Origin: Streblospio benedicti
Taxonomy: Eukaryota; Annelida; Polychaeta; Spionida; Spionidae
Assembly (NCBI GenBank): GCA_019095985.1
Contig: CM032661.1
Span: forward strand, 36,756,596-36,820,595
Reading direction: 5' to 3'
Length of the DNA stretch: 64,000 nt
Shown here: one piece after another, positions 21,936 to 35,377 of the stretch
How positions within the stretch are numbered: the stretch's first letter is position 1
Layout: each line of letters opens with the position of its first letter
Position numbers and translations under genes: made by a program
The notes under the pieces: generated by a model
Database searches by the model: none
Told to the model about the DNA's origin: nothing
What the model saw: only the letters and a program-made list of their open reading frames with translations

Positions 21936-23243
21936 TAAAGTTTGTAATGCATTCAGCTGACTTTTCATATAAAAAAACTTCAAGATTTTCAAAGTCTTGA
22001 AGTTCGTTTCGTTTTGTTTTTTGTTTGTTGTTGTTTGTTTGTTTGTTTCCTTTTGTTTTGGTTTGGTTTTCGTTATCGTTCTGGCTGTAGACCAAAACTA
22101 GTCTCCACGCGAGCCAATAATTTTGACGAGTCTGTTCAACATAAGTTGGAGATGCTCAGAAGAAAACCGTCGTAACGTACTGGTATTAATACATACCGTC
22201 ATTGGCAGATCCAGGTTTTCAGAAAAGGCTGGGGGTCATGCAACCACCGGATTTCATGGGTTTGGTTCCCGCGAAGGCTTGCGGATCGATATGAAAAACA
22301 CCCACCCACACACAGGAAAATCAAATATTTGGGGTGAATATGTATCTGCCAATGTATCATAATCTTGGAAGGAAAAATACTTAAAAAAAGAATACAACAA
22401 CAAGCAGACGAGATTGACATACACATCAAAACCACACGCCCGCCCCACCAATCATTCCACGCCCGTTTAAACCCATGACAAATCCGAATTCAAAAGCTGT
22501 GGCAATCATAAAACAGACACAGTTTAATCAATATCTTGTTAACCCTCGCCGGAAACCCTACACCCCTGTGCCGGTGAAAGAGGACCCCTGCACAAATCTC
22601 GGTCGGGGCAGCCGCCTCGCAGCGCACCTGTCACCGGACCCTCGAGACCGAGGCTATCGCGCATCTTGTTCGCACTTTGACACCCCCTCCTCGCAGGCGA
22701 CCCGACATGACACGCCTAATTACTCGTTTTATCGCCAGGGCTCCGTTCAGCATGTTCAAAGGACCAGTCGAGCGTGGTGGACGAACGTACACGGGTGTGT
22801 AGCTTGCTCATTTTTGCATGTTGTAGGTCATTTGTACTGAATATATTTGTTACTTTCAACGGGGATTTTGGCAACTGCTCACCCACGTCACAAATATATA
22901 TGGTTTGGCCATCGTAAATACACGTGTGTAGTAGAAACGGATGTCTATTGGATGCGACCGGCCTGTATCTTTGCACAAGTAGGGTTCGGCCAACGTAAAA
23001 GTTAAAATATGTAGTAGAAATGGGTACCTATTGAAAGGGACTGGTCTGTGTCCGTGTGGCTGAGCCCCTTCCTTGTTTCTAGAGCAGTCTGGCATCAAAA
23101 TTAAGTAGCGTGCCTGTGCTCTTGAGTTTGTCATCATACGAAATTGGGAACAAGTCGTGGACACGAGATTAATAGGCGAGATAATGCTTGTTGGCTTTGG
23201 TCAATCTCTCGTTATAACAGCGATGACCGATAGTGTTGACAGG
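21936..23243 (+). repeat. 1.3-kb direct repeat, copy 2
   Basis: This is the second copy of 18,531-19,836, offset by about 3.4 kb. The two diverge only by scattered substitutions and 1-6 base indels, and the right boundary is sharp (GTTGACAGG, then unrelated sequence). Confidence 0.85.
22200..22354. mobile_element. MITE-like element inside copy 2
   Basis: Same element as at 18,791, at the equivalent place in the repeat, with the same 11-bp terminal inverted repeats. It was therefore present before the 1.3-kb segment was doubled. Confidence 0.7.
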
Positions 23244-24105
23244 GTGCGGAATTGATTTATTGACGTTCCTAACATTTGAAATTTTATTAACTTAGGATAG
23301 ATCCAGTGAAGTTCTGCTATGAGCTTCTGACTATATAATTATTCAAAGTTAGAGAGAAAGGATTGCATCTGTTAGGGATTACAATTTTCATTATTATGCT
23401 TGATATTGCCTGAAAATACTGCATTCCCACTGAAACATGAGTCACGTGCAGAGGACAACTGTTTCCTTGCTACAAAACTCTCCCCGCGGCCAAGTCTACA
23501 CACGAAGTTAGATCTTTTCCAACTAGTGGAGTTTCCCGTGCCTCAAAGCATATACACGGTCCCGTGTTGTAACCTTGATTGTATTTATGAAAGGTGGATC
23601 TAGAATGATTCAGGTTCAAGATTCGATGAACTGATTTTTCGCGCGGCAAGGTTTTCTATGTGAAGCAGATGAGAAGCCGCTGTGACGTCATTGGAGTGAC
23701 GTGTCAACTCAAGCGGAACGCTGACCTGGCGACATTTGTATACTGTATAATAACTGAATAAAGCATTTCTTAAAACAAATCTGTTAACAGATATGTGTTA
23801 CAAACATACTTTTTTCCAATATATGAAACTACATCTGTGTACAATCTGTACATGTAGGTGTACATTTTTTTCATGACTATTGCCTTTGAAATACAACGCC
23901 ATTTTTATATCAAAATAAAATATATATTTTTTGATAAAATTAAGTATGTTTTTGTTATTCTTTTCTTTTTTGAATGTGTGTGGTAATTTCCATTGGAGCA
24001 TTACAAATCAAACTGATTTTTCAAAATACATATTACATATACATCATAGTTGAAATACTTCTCAAATGTGTCACATCTTAATTTTCAACCCCCGGATATA
24101 AGTGT
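23244..24105. other. Non-coding stretch
   Basis: AT-rich with no supported feature, apart from a short GC-richer patch at 23,640-23,735. Confidence 0.4.
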
Positions 24106-24118
24106 TCCCACATGACAT

Positions 24119-24357
24119 CTAGGATATCACCACGAAATGTTTCACCAAAAAAGTCAAACGTCTTCAAGCTTCAATTTGTTATTCTAAACCATTCGTGGTA
24201 TAAACAAAGTGTTGATCAACGTGTAAAGTATAACGTTGTGGTTCTCTCCATTCTATACCAGAGCCGTCAACTTGATGTCATACTAGCCCATTTTAGACCT
24301 CTAATTGTTGAAGCTATGAAGGCAATGCAGTTTTGTGCTCCACACTTGAAAGGCAAG
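24119..24357 (+). CDS. Possible isolated exon, unrecognised
   Basis: Open frame between an acceptor-like CATCTAG and donor-like AAG|GTAATA. It encodes ISPRNVSPKKSNVFKLQFVI, then LNHSWYKQSVDQRVKYNVVV, and RQLDVILAHFRPLIVEAMKA. The composition is coding-like, with an amphipathic helix pattern at the end. No family is recognised and no neighbouring exons are found, so this is weak. Confidence 0.22.
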
Positions 24358-24459
24358 GTAATAGTTTCAACAAAATATCAAATTAAAGCTTCAATTTTAA
24401 TTGGACTGCTTATTTTAATATCCAATATGCAATTTACTTGCAATAACAAGGGTTATTAA

Positions 24460-27400
24460 AACGTGAACGTTTTCGTCACTTGCCCACCCCATGCTCCTGT
24501 TCCCTTTCCACACCTTTTTATAGCATTCACTGAGTTGTAATTGTAATGTAAAATGCATGCATACATTGTTACAGCAATGCTTTGCTTTTTGTAGTTCATT
24601 ATAACCTATCACACAGATGTAATACTTCATGTGAATCATGCAGAATTATTTTTTCAGTTGGCCTCTTCAGCAAACGTACCATTCATGCAAGCTAAAACAC
24701 TTTAAGAACGTTACTATTAAAGAAGTTCATATCAGTTTACAATTAGTAATTATTAATCAATATGCGTTTTACTGTTAATTTCTAATTTTGATATGACAAT
24801 ATATGTGTTAGTAAGACTCAACAATTCATCCACCCATAATTTTTTCAACACACTAAAAACAAACCCCAAGAACAGAGCAGACTTCTCTTTCCAGCCACAC
24901 CTAAGATAGCGCCGCGAGTGATGGCATTTCCGCGTACTATCAGAGATCGGAGCCTCCACCCTACAGCTCCCCGGCCGCCCAGCTGGCTGCCTCGGGGGAG
25001 CTGGGACCTACGGCCCGATAAAAGTCACCCGGCCGTGTCGATAAGGGGGCTTTTCTTTCATAGCTCCTATTAGCTGGCTATCTGGCTTATGATTGATATA
25101 CGCTATAGAGTGCCATATGACCTTTGCATCTATCTCGTGCAAAAGACAAGAAGGTGCAAGAAATGCAAAGACACCTGAGGGTAGCAATAATACACTATCA
25201 CACACGCCCAGAATCGTGTTCTACGCGGGATCGGCCCGTGTCAGAGACCCGATAGTTCTAGACAGAGTGTATCACGCCGGTATCCAGGCAAGGCTGATTG
25301 TTGGAGCTGATTGGCAGAGTTGAATGGCACTTGGACATTTAAACAGGAGAGCCTCAAAGCAGATTTCTTGTATTTAAGTGATTTTCCTGTTTTTACGACC
25401 GCTTGTTTATTTGGATGGTGTTGGAGTTGCGCGGCGATGGGGGTTGGCTTTGAAACAATCGAGTACGTTTTGACGGGCTCTCAGGCCTAGCAGGTGATAG
25501 GACACATTTGTGGGTGGATATTGGTGCTATGAGTACGTGAGTCAAGTTGTGTGCGGTTCACAAGTCTAGTTTATTAGATATTGAAGCCTGATTAGTTGAT
25601 CTAGGATTTAAAAAGAAAAAATCAGGCATTGAAAACAGGGAGACAACAGAATTACTCTGAATACTATTGGCTATGCTTTAACCAATAGCATATCTTGTTG
25701 GTCGAGCAGAAAATTAAATGTGTGCATATATGAGTAGCTGAAATGGCATGGTGTTACAATTGATGGGGCTGAATAATTTCAATTGTCATTTTATTGTGAG
25801 GAGAAAATGCAATTATGCTGGTCATGAAAAACGTGCGACGCATTTTTAAAAATAAGTTACAGAAATAAAAACACGCCTACGAAGTTCCACTTTGTGATGT
25901 CTCAATAATATTAAGAATCAATGATTGAAAGATACAACACATGGTGATTCAAAGTAATGTATTTTGATGATTGACTGAGATACTTGAATGGCCATATTGT
26001 CAGCGATGTTATGTGTGGTCCCAGCTGAAGAGGAAATTCGCCACTTGTAGTACGATTCACCTCTTCATATTCATACGCACCAGGCTGAAAAATCCAAACG
26101 AAAACATGTCAAGAGTTGGCGCACGTAATTACTTTAATAAAGCCGAGGTGCGAGTCTCTCTGAAAAGGAAAGAGCGTATTTTAACAAGTTCTTTGTTACC
26201 CCATATCAATGTGTAATTCTATTTAAGGGGATTATTTGGCGGCGCGGAGAATGCGGTATGATGAGGAGGGTGATACGGTTGGCGGTGAATACCACAGGTG
26301 TCGAGCAGCGAAAATTGTCGCCTGTGAAAGAAAACAAATTATGCGGCTGAGATATGATGATCGTACCATATTTGCTGTTTTGTGTGACTATGCGAATAAA
26401 GTGATTTATTTGTAGAGATTTGACAGGCGGGAAAGATATAATTTGCTGATATCCCCGCTGATTTGGTAATCACAGTCTATGCATTCCTTTCTAATATGGG
26501 TTCGATCTCCTGTTTTGGAATGATCACTTGCTGAACTTTATAGGCTGTATTGTTGTAACACTTTGCTGTAAACTTACTAGAATTTTCATGCTTAGATTAA
26601 TTAAGAATCAAGAGTAGACCTACATTAAACGTGAGTGTAACAGCAACCGTCACTTTCTAAACAGCCAAAATGAACATTTTAACGCCGATTATCATTTGGA
26701 CCTGAAGTAATAAAATCAGTATTTTATGTTATTAAAATATAATACAGTGTAAAAATGCTGTAAATATTTGGCAACTGTCAAATCCTAGAGCAGACAAGGC
26801 ACATTCGTTACTGTTGTATTTCAAACAAGAACACACTTGGATGCACCTTATGAAACACCTGGTCCAATTTTCCTTTCTAGTGGGAAGAATACCCCAAAGA
26901 TAGGATTATAATGACAACTGTTTCATTCTGTATTCAGCATTTTTTAGCCATACCAATGTTAATCTTGCCTTTGAATAAAACATTTCTATTAAACCACCAA
27001 CTGCCTGTTTTCATGGAGCACGATAGCAGATGTGGTGAAAATCATTACAATTGAAAATACAAATGTATAGTATAATATCTGAATAAACGAAAATGTGAAA
27101 TAGTAGGTCTAAATACGTTCTGTCTGGTTACTGCAGCAGAATAATATTAAAGTGCGGAGTCATGTGCATACTTTGGAAAATATATACATGTAGGCCTATA
27201 TGAATGAAACTTTTCCATTCGCTCATAAACCATCTCCAGAGAATGGTTATTCGGTCATAGCAGATTGACACCAGAAATATCTATTTTCCAGTATAAAATA
27301 TACAAGCTATTTCACGACTAACGTATTACAATAAAGTCCCCAATACACCAAATCTTGAAGTGCTTCCACAACGCTTTGATTTTTCCGCGTATACAGAAAC

Positions 27401-27540
27401 CATGCACATTCAAAATTCCCATGAATTCGTTGTGGGACATGTTTCGGTGATCTACTGGTCATTTGTGACTTCCGGTCAATCCATTTACGACTTCCCACAT
27501 TTGTGGCCACGTGTTTTTCTAGTCTGCGGGCAAGGATCAA
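24460..27540. other. Intergenic, one GC-richer island
   Basis: Mostly AT-rich. 24,890-25,330 is a compact island (CCGGCCGCCCAGCTGGCTGC, CCCGATAAAAGTCACCC, TCGATAAGG with GATA-type sites), a candidate regulatory element. No exon is supported elsewhere. Confidence 0.4.
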
Positions 27541-30540
27541 GCCAGTGTCGACCAAGACAATACGTCAATTGACCAATATTATCATAACCCGATGGCGGCC
27601 CGGCCTTTGCTTGCTTACTTCGTACATTATATGCCGCTACTTTGCCCGCTGCGCCGTATAAGAGCTCTTTTGACGAATAAACAATGAAATATGTTTGCTC
27701 AGAAGTGTCATTGTGGGGTGACTAAGCCGCTGAAACCCATTTACAAGCATAGAAAACGTTACCCGCCAACGCTGAAGGAAGAGCAAGGCCACAAACGGCA
27801 AAAGAACACAGAAGCCCCGCTCGAACGACAAAGCAGACTGCCTTTTCCGCGATTGAAGACCAACCGAAATCCATTGAGTTGTCGCTTGAATTGAGTAATT
27901 GTGAAAACACGCAATTAAATGTGAGCGATAACGGCGGCGTGGTCCTGGTAGTTCGGCGTCGCCTTTTTAACAAAAACCGCTGGCCAACTCAGAAGTCCCG
28001 TTGATCTCACAAAGAGGCTCCGCGAGGGGCTGACCCTTCCACTTGGCCTCGCAAACAGCCGAGAGAAAGAAGGGGCCAATCAGCTACGCTAGCGTAAGCT
28101 ATCATGGAGGAGGGCTTGTTTTGAAACACGTCTGCGTCAACTCTTTACTACCCGCGTGTTTGTATGAATACCTCGTCGGTGTCTTGTCGATTGTATTTTT
28201 ATACTTGTGCATGAGTGGGAAAAACAAACCTGACTTGAACCTACCGCGGGTTCCGTTTATTTTTAGAATCATTGTATGAAAATAAATATAAGGGGTGGGT
28301 GTTTTATAAAATTATATACTCGGCGTGAAGTCCTAATGAAAATTTCGCGGAAGGTTGAATGGATTTTCACACTGGTCTGCGTGCAAGTAGTCTTGATGAA
28401 TTTCAAGCTGGTGAATTTAGAATGATCCTTCATGAAGAACGGCAATATATTTGTGTTCGAAAAAATATCGAATTTCATGGCGTGTTAAAATGCTACTTGT
28501 GCAAATTTTTGTGATTTTTTATATACTTTTCAGCTATACTCCAACACAATAATTAGAAGGCACGAGCGATGGCTCATGTTTTAACTCAAATTCATTAACT
28601 TACATCACCTAATCCTCAACTTGTGGTAACACTCAGAGGGCGCTTTTGAAACATTCCAGTGAAATAGTATCCCCAAAAAGATTACATCAGCAGCCTTTAT
28701 CTCATCACACACCACATTCTACGTGCTATACTTTTGACTAGAATACTCTGGTTGATCTAGGCTGTTCTAGAGATAACGTAATCCCTAATGAGTGGCGGAA
28801 AGATACACGAGGGTGATTTGCCGCTGAATTGAGTGCTCAATAGCACGTGCTGTCCACTGATCGGTGATGTGATACTGTTTGGGGACTTGACCAAGAATTT
28901 GAACATGATGATGTAGTACTTATGAGAGTGATTATAGTGTGGAGAAACTGGATGTTATATTGCAGTGTTATATATTATATTGCAGTATATACGGTTCCGT
29001 TGAATGTCACTTTATTTCAATATTTTAGGGCTTCTCACATTCACAAGTCTTCATTGTGTTTACACTATCCAGATCCAGTTGAAACCAGGCCTTTTTCTCT
29101 TGACACACATTCAAATTACCATCCAATTCACATCTTTTTTATATAGAAACAAACTAACAGATTAACATCATCTACCAAAACAAAGTTTGGATCTTAATAA
29201 ACAGGCGACAATTTCCTTGCCTTGTGTACCACCAAATCATACCAAATCACATTTTGTGACTTATGCTACAAATGGGCCTGTTTTTAAAGAACACAAGATG
29301 GGAGTTTAGCGCAAACAAGGCCTGTTTTGTGAAACAACAGCCGCCTGGCCTGCCTCAGTGCTAGAGGGGGATCTCACTTATAAAGTTTGTTGCTGTACAG
29401 CAGCTTTATATTGTTGTGTGGACTCAGCTAGTCAAATGGAGACTGCCGCCACGGTCGGGGTCACTCATAATGAGCAATCAAAATCAACAGCACCATTCAA
29501 AACCAACACCATTTCGCGGGGTGGACAGGCCTAATTGTGCACGTTGTGTTTTCACAGCTTTTGGTCCCGTTGGGCTGTGTATTTGAACTGCAGTGATATA
29601 GCCCGGGTAATGCTATTTTTATGTTTTCCGTTTGAGTTTATGTTGCTGATGTCCACTTGCAACGGTTTTATCTGGGGGAATTCAAATGGCACTCTTGGCT
29701 GTAGAGTAGACCATGTTAAACTTGTGGTTGAGCTTTTACTAATGTATTACATGTACATTTTAAACTGGAGGGCTTTGTTTTCTATTTTATTCTATTTAAA
29801 AAGAATGCACATGGCATTCACGTGATGCCAGCCGGTAAAATCAATCAAATTTGAAAATCCAGGTCAACTCAGAACCTACCAGCTTTCTGCCAAAGACAAT
29901 GGCTCTCTCAGTCTGTTAGCACCGGTGCAGAGAGTGACCGCTGTCAATCACCGACCACCGGTTATTGGAGAGTACGCCTTATTCCCGCTTACATAACGCT
30001 GTCAGTGGGGGATTCGACTTGTTTTCTCAACCTGATTACAACTGCTCACACAATCGAATACACCCTTCAGCAGCTGCTTCAAATTTGCACGATAAACAAA
30101 ATCGAGAGTCGCCACTCCACGCCAATTCAATTTGGCGCTGACTAGATCTCTTGCGACGGTTCGTAATTACCGACACAGATTGATACAAGCGCTGAATCGG
30201 ATAGCGCTTATCAACCAACCCGTTTTAACAACCTGTCATCGGAAGTGACAGCCTTTAAAATGGTAATGCACTCGGGCAAGCGCATTGTCAGGCCTCCAAC
30301 CCCATTCTGCGGAGCATCTTCGACCCATTGTTGCTTGTACAAACGTTTAGTAACAACATAGCCTGTCTCAGAGTAAATTAATTTGCGCAGACGAGAATGG
30401 GCGATGCTTGTAAAGGGGAGGACCGGGTCAACCATGACACCTATAATTACGGCCAGGGAGGTAATCAAGTGACACGCTACACCCTCGCCGCAAGCAGTCA
30501 CCAGTCACCACAAACGAGGAGGGGTTTGTGGATGTGTGAG
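27541..30540. other. Intergenic with regulatory-looking islands
   Basis: 27,550-28,110 contains a CCAAT word, GATGGCGGCC (YY1-type) and mixed-composition sequence that could be a promoter or enhancer. 29,330-29,480 and 29,870-30,540 are further islands. The sequence between is AT-rich. No coding exon is recognised. Confidence 0.4.
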
Positions 30541-33130
30541 GGTTAAGGTGGCCATTGCCAGTTAGTTTTTAGGGTTAACGCTAGTCAATTATTTTATCCA
30601 TGTAGTGGCAGATGCATTATAGTCTTATATTATGGCCCTGCTTCCGTGGTTTAAAAGATAACACCCATTTTATGTCTTATATTCAATACTCTGGTAATTT
30701 AGCACTATAGTTTAGCACTTATTAGCTATTATTCATTTATTTCTAATAGCTTTTATTTATTTTGTGGGGAATAGCTTGTTACAGGCTTGAAGAACAGTTG
30801 TTAGTTTGTTTGTTTTTAAATCACCTTTTCCTGCGTGGTAGATCCATATAGCATGCGTATATTCAATTGAATTAAAATTCGTCTCAATAACTTTATAGAT
30901 CTATACATGTGTGATGACAAGCGCCTTTTGACTCTTTTTCATCCCAATTATCTATACTATACAGTGATGATGAAGGCTAAACAGTAAAACTGTCTCAACG
31001 AACCTCATAACAACTTACGTCTATAGCAAGAATCGGCTGCCGGAATTCCCAACGAATGAGCAACGTGCAATATATAATAATGCACACATCTCAGAATTCA
31101 GTTCCCATACCTTCAGTACCAACACCAATCAACTAATATCAACCCCACAATTAATCACAACAGCAGCATTATATCCCAGATCACATCTCCAGCAGAAGAA
31201 GAAGCAACCGGACAAACAATTAGAGATGTAAACACGCGTCTGTTGCCTCCATCACGCTCTTCGTGTTTCATAAGCTACAGCAACATTTTCAACAGTCTGC
31301 CACGCTAATTATTCATGACCACCAACCACGTGACATTTAAGACTGCAAATATCATAAATTTTCGCTCATTTCGCGAAAAGTCATTCTTCTGCGAGCGGCC
31401 AGCGCCGGGGCACGATTATTCATGGCAGCGATGGACGCGTGTTGTTGTAAGCGGCTCGCCCGTCCCCCCGACTCTCGTTCTACGGCCATATGTCGTCCAC
31501 TGGCAAAACAATAGGCACTCAGGCCGATGAGTTTGACGAGCGTGCTCGGCTTAAGGCCGGTCTCTGGACGGGGTGCACGTGGGGGTGGTTTGCGGGCAGG
31601 GCGAGAGACGAGGCAGGATCGGGTCTATTAGACGAAGCCCCCGGCTGTTGCATAGTTAATGAGGGAAAACAGAGGCTTTTGGCAGAGGCGAGCAATTCAA
31701 TTAGGAGATAAACTGGGGGGTGGGGGCGGGGGGTAGTTTGGCTTAAATGTCGTCTCTTCGTTGTTGTCGTGTTGTTGACGTTTGAAATAATGGCGCATGC
31801 GCGGAAACAGTGCGCGTTTTTGTCATTATGGTTTGGTGATTAGGGCTGGAGGAGGCTTCACCTCTTGACCATTGGCACACAGTGACGTTTTTTGTTAGCT
31901 GATGTCTATTTAGAATTACCGCTATTCTCTCGTGTGACTATTGGAGAATGTGAGGGGTGGGGGTCTGCATAAAATAAAAGAAACACTAATGTAGACGACA
32001 AACAGAACAGCATCTTACTTTAAAATAGTTGTCAATTAAATGAATGAGTAATTAAACATTGAAACATTGGTGCAATGCAAACAGTTATAACATACATGTG
32101 AAAAGTCATAATCATGAACTGTATATATGTACATAGCTTAATAATATCTTGTTGGGTGAACTTTTGATTGAAAAAGGTACGTCCATATGTAATACTCCCA
32201 TCCATAACTTCATGAACCATGCACAAAAGCTGCAGCACGTTGCGCTAAAGGTGTGCAAGGCAAAAAAAATGTATAACAAGCCCAAGATCTCTAGCTTATA
32301 TACTTCACAATGCGCCATATACAGTCGACCTGTCACACTTTTTCAATACCAGGCCCACATTATAATTAAACATCTTCTTGCCTATTTCAAGTGCAAGCAC
32401 ACCTGGTAAAGATCAACTCACTTGTGTAACATTCCGCAGGACAAACAAGGCCTATCGCCACCTCCACGTTCCCCCCACTCCTCCCCCCCTTCAACCCTCC
32501 ACCACCCGTACAAAACGTCCCCCTCCCAAAGAAGGCAGCACCGGCTCTCAATACCCTCTTGAAAGGCTTAAGTGGCGGCCGTTGTAACCCAGACGACTTT
32601 CATCCAATTACGCTTTTTGTCAACGTGTAACATTTCGGGCTCGAGTGGTGCGCAAGAAAGGCGGAGGAATCGGCGCAGAAGGCGGTAAAGTGGCGCGGAT
32701 GTCGTCTGTGAAAGAGTGCGTGTAGCGGCTCCAACAGAGGGGAAGAATAACTTCATTTTCGCCGCTTCTTCGCTCTTGGGAAGCCTCTTTTTTGTAGCCG
32801 TGCGCTGTTCATTTGTCTGTTTGCACGCATTTGCTCTTAGGTTGCACAGGTGCGAAGACAAAGCCCCCGAGGCACTTGAGAAAATTGCTTTGACACGGCA
32901 GCTTGATTGGCTGCGGAGAGTTGGTAAGGGGGAAACTTGACGAGGAGGAGGAGGTGGTGGTTGAGGGGAAGGGATCGCTCGGCGCGGGGGACACCTGATC
33001 TGAGCCGGACCCGCGGGACTGAGAGAACTCTGTTTACCGGCATTCCTGCCTCCTTGCCCCGAGGGTGTGCGATAATTATGACCCGGCTAGAGCTTCTTGG
33101 GAGGCAGCTACAAGGTTAGATTCCACGTGT
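30541..33130. other. Intergenic with two GC-rich islands
   Basis: 31,240-31,860 and 32,570-33,130 are GC-richer than their surroundings. The first contains ATTATTCATG twice (31,308 and 31,415), both a few bases after CACG. The second is CpG-containing with TGATTGGCT and GGAGGAGGAGG words. Candidate regulatory elements; no exon is supported. Confidence 0.4.
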
Positions 33131-35150
33131 AGCAAGGAGGCAGGCAGGCAGAGCGGTGATTGAAAGAGGTGTAAGATTGACTTGTTTTGTGGTGAGGGCT
33201 TAATAAACAGTTTACAATGAAATAAATTAGTATGAATAAACACACTGTGAAAGAGGGGCGCTCTTATTTTGATTGGATTATGGCACCACAAGTATGTAAG
33301 CCTCGGCTTGGCGCAGATTAGCACCTTTTATTTGAGGCATTCGTCTCAAGTATCCCGGTCTCTTTTTAACACCTGGTAAGAGGATTGGAATGCTCTTTTA
33401 ATTATTGGTCGTAGTCAGGTGCATGACAAAGGAACTGAGTCGGTGAATAAGTCAAAGATCGTGTGTGTCGTGCAAATAAGACCATTGCGGGAGGTTCGCA
33501 ATCTTTGGTGGTAGTTAATTAGCAAAATGTCGACTGTGTTTGACGTGGCATTGAATGACTCCGTTATGGACTGTGCTGGGGTCTGTAATCTTTAAAAACC
33601 TATGTTTTGTGTAAACACATTGTCTATTCGTGTTTGAAACATGAGGAATTTAGCATAGACGTGTTTATAAGATCTTGTTTTTGTATATATGTTTGTCGAT
33701 TGCAGAGTGTGGCACAGGATATAATAGGTGGAGCGTTCTGTATATGTTTGTAACCGAAAACACGTGGTCACAAGTGTTTATGATTGTTTCATGATCAGCA
33801 AATTCTATATATGTCATATGAGACAATACGTAACTTATCCGACAAAACCCTGACGTCATGACCTATTGGCTTTGATGCATGATGTTGCAGTACGTATTCA
33901 AATCACCTCAGCAAACCATCCGAATGTTCCATGGCCAGATATAATTGCTGTAAATGATGACCCTTAAGTGCAATTAGTTACATATAGGATATAGCTAGCG
34001 TCTACACTTTCCACTAAAAAGTCTTTTCAAAATAGTTAACGTCTTCCACTGCAGGTTATTTTCACAAGGGTAATACTATATATTCTTCTGTAAATAATTA
34101 ACTTAATTTCCACCTACACAACAATTGCTATAGTATCTACTGGAAAAGTCCCCCTTCACCTCCCTACGTGCGTAGCCTCTGAGGCTCCCCACAGCTGTTT
34201 GCTTGTGAGCGTGCCCGCTCCGTCGCGCACAGTTTCCAGCGCCTCGGAGAAGCGACGTCAGGTGGTGATTACACGTACTAAAACGCCCTGGGTCACCGCT
34301 TGTTTGTACGTTTTACAAATGTATTTTACTTATACGTGACGCTTTTTAAATTTGTGTTTGAATCTATTTCGATGTGGGCTGTTTTTGTGGTAGTTTTGAC
34401 AGCAATATTTTTAAATAAAGGATTTGATTTTTTGTGACTTAAAGTTTTAATGTCTACATGTCATTTCAGTGGTGGCTCTGGTAAGAAGAGAGAAACATGA
34501 AGCAATGCTCAAGATGAAAAAAATGTAAAGTATATGAAATAAACTTTAAAAGAAAATGCACATATGTCCATGCATCCCCTTCTCTTAAATAGAAACTGAC
34601 AAAATTATAGACTTGTAGAATTGAACATTTCAAAAAAAAATTCTGTGTGTGTAAGATGATACAAAAATAAAACACGTGGTGTAATTAGCATAGATATGTG
34701 CTGACAAGCTCGGAGAAGATGTACTTCACGGAAATGTGTTTTGTTTTTCACGCCCATTAGTCGAGAAGATTGTACCAGCTACCGGGAAAACTTGGTCTTC
34801 GACACTATGCACTAGAGTACTGAATCAAGTACTTTCAGGTACTGTTCATTTGCAAACTGTGATAGCGCAAAAGGCGTGTATCTTTATGCTCAATTACGTT
34901 TACTTGAGAAGCCTATTCTACATTTCTTATTCACAATATAGCACCAATTATAGTGCTATAAATCATAACTCATGACTTATTATGTGAGATTCGAACTCAA
35001 GAAGACTGTTCAACCATATGAGAATCTCTCTCGAAATTTGTTTGGTCTTCTATCTATTTGGTGCTCTGGTGTAATGATCAGAATTACTATTTTCTGTATC
35101 ATGATTCCAATGAGGCATTGACTGCATGTATTTTGCACATATTTTCAAAG
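33131..35150. other. Intergenic, mostly AT-rich
   Basis: 34,140-34,310 is a small GC-richer island with GCGACGTCAGG (CRE-like). Nothing else is supported. Confidence 0.4.
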
Positions 35151-35371
35151 ATCTTGGTACATTAATATGTAGAGTAAAAACAGTAACATTACATGGCTAC
35201 AACCATGAATACTTGTCTGATTATGTAGTGCATATAGGTAATAATGACGAATGGTTTATAATAACATGAATAAGGTTTGCCTAAATATGTGTTTGTAGCA
35301 TTAAAATAAGGAAGGACAATTGAGTGCTCCGTTTGAAATGGAAATGACACAAAAAAGGAGAATTTTAACAC

Positions 35372-35377
35372 TTTATT
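35372..35377 (-). terminator. Poly(A) signal of aerolysin-like gene A
   Basis: AATAAA on the minus strand, about 1.25 kb beyond the stop. The same signal sits at the same place in unit B (38,515-38,520), within a well conserved stretch, which supports its use. Confidence 0.5.

Noticed and set aside
18531-23243. Direct repeats as LTRs of a retrotransposon
   Set aside because: The 2.1 kb between them has no gag, pol or primer-binding-like site, and the repeats carry a MITE and host-like island sequence.
26500-26530. GGGTTCGATCTCC as a tRNA B box
   Set aside because: No A box or cloverleaf can be drawn around it.
31315-31711. Two overlapping plus-strand frames in the 31-kb island
   Set aside because: Overlapping frames of similar length and no recognisable peptide; better explained by GC-rich non-coding DNA.
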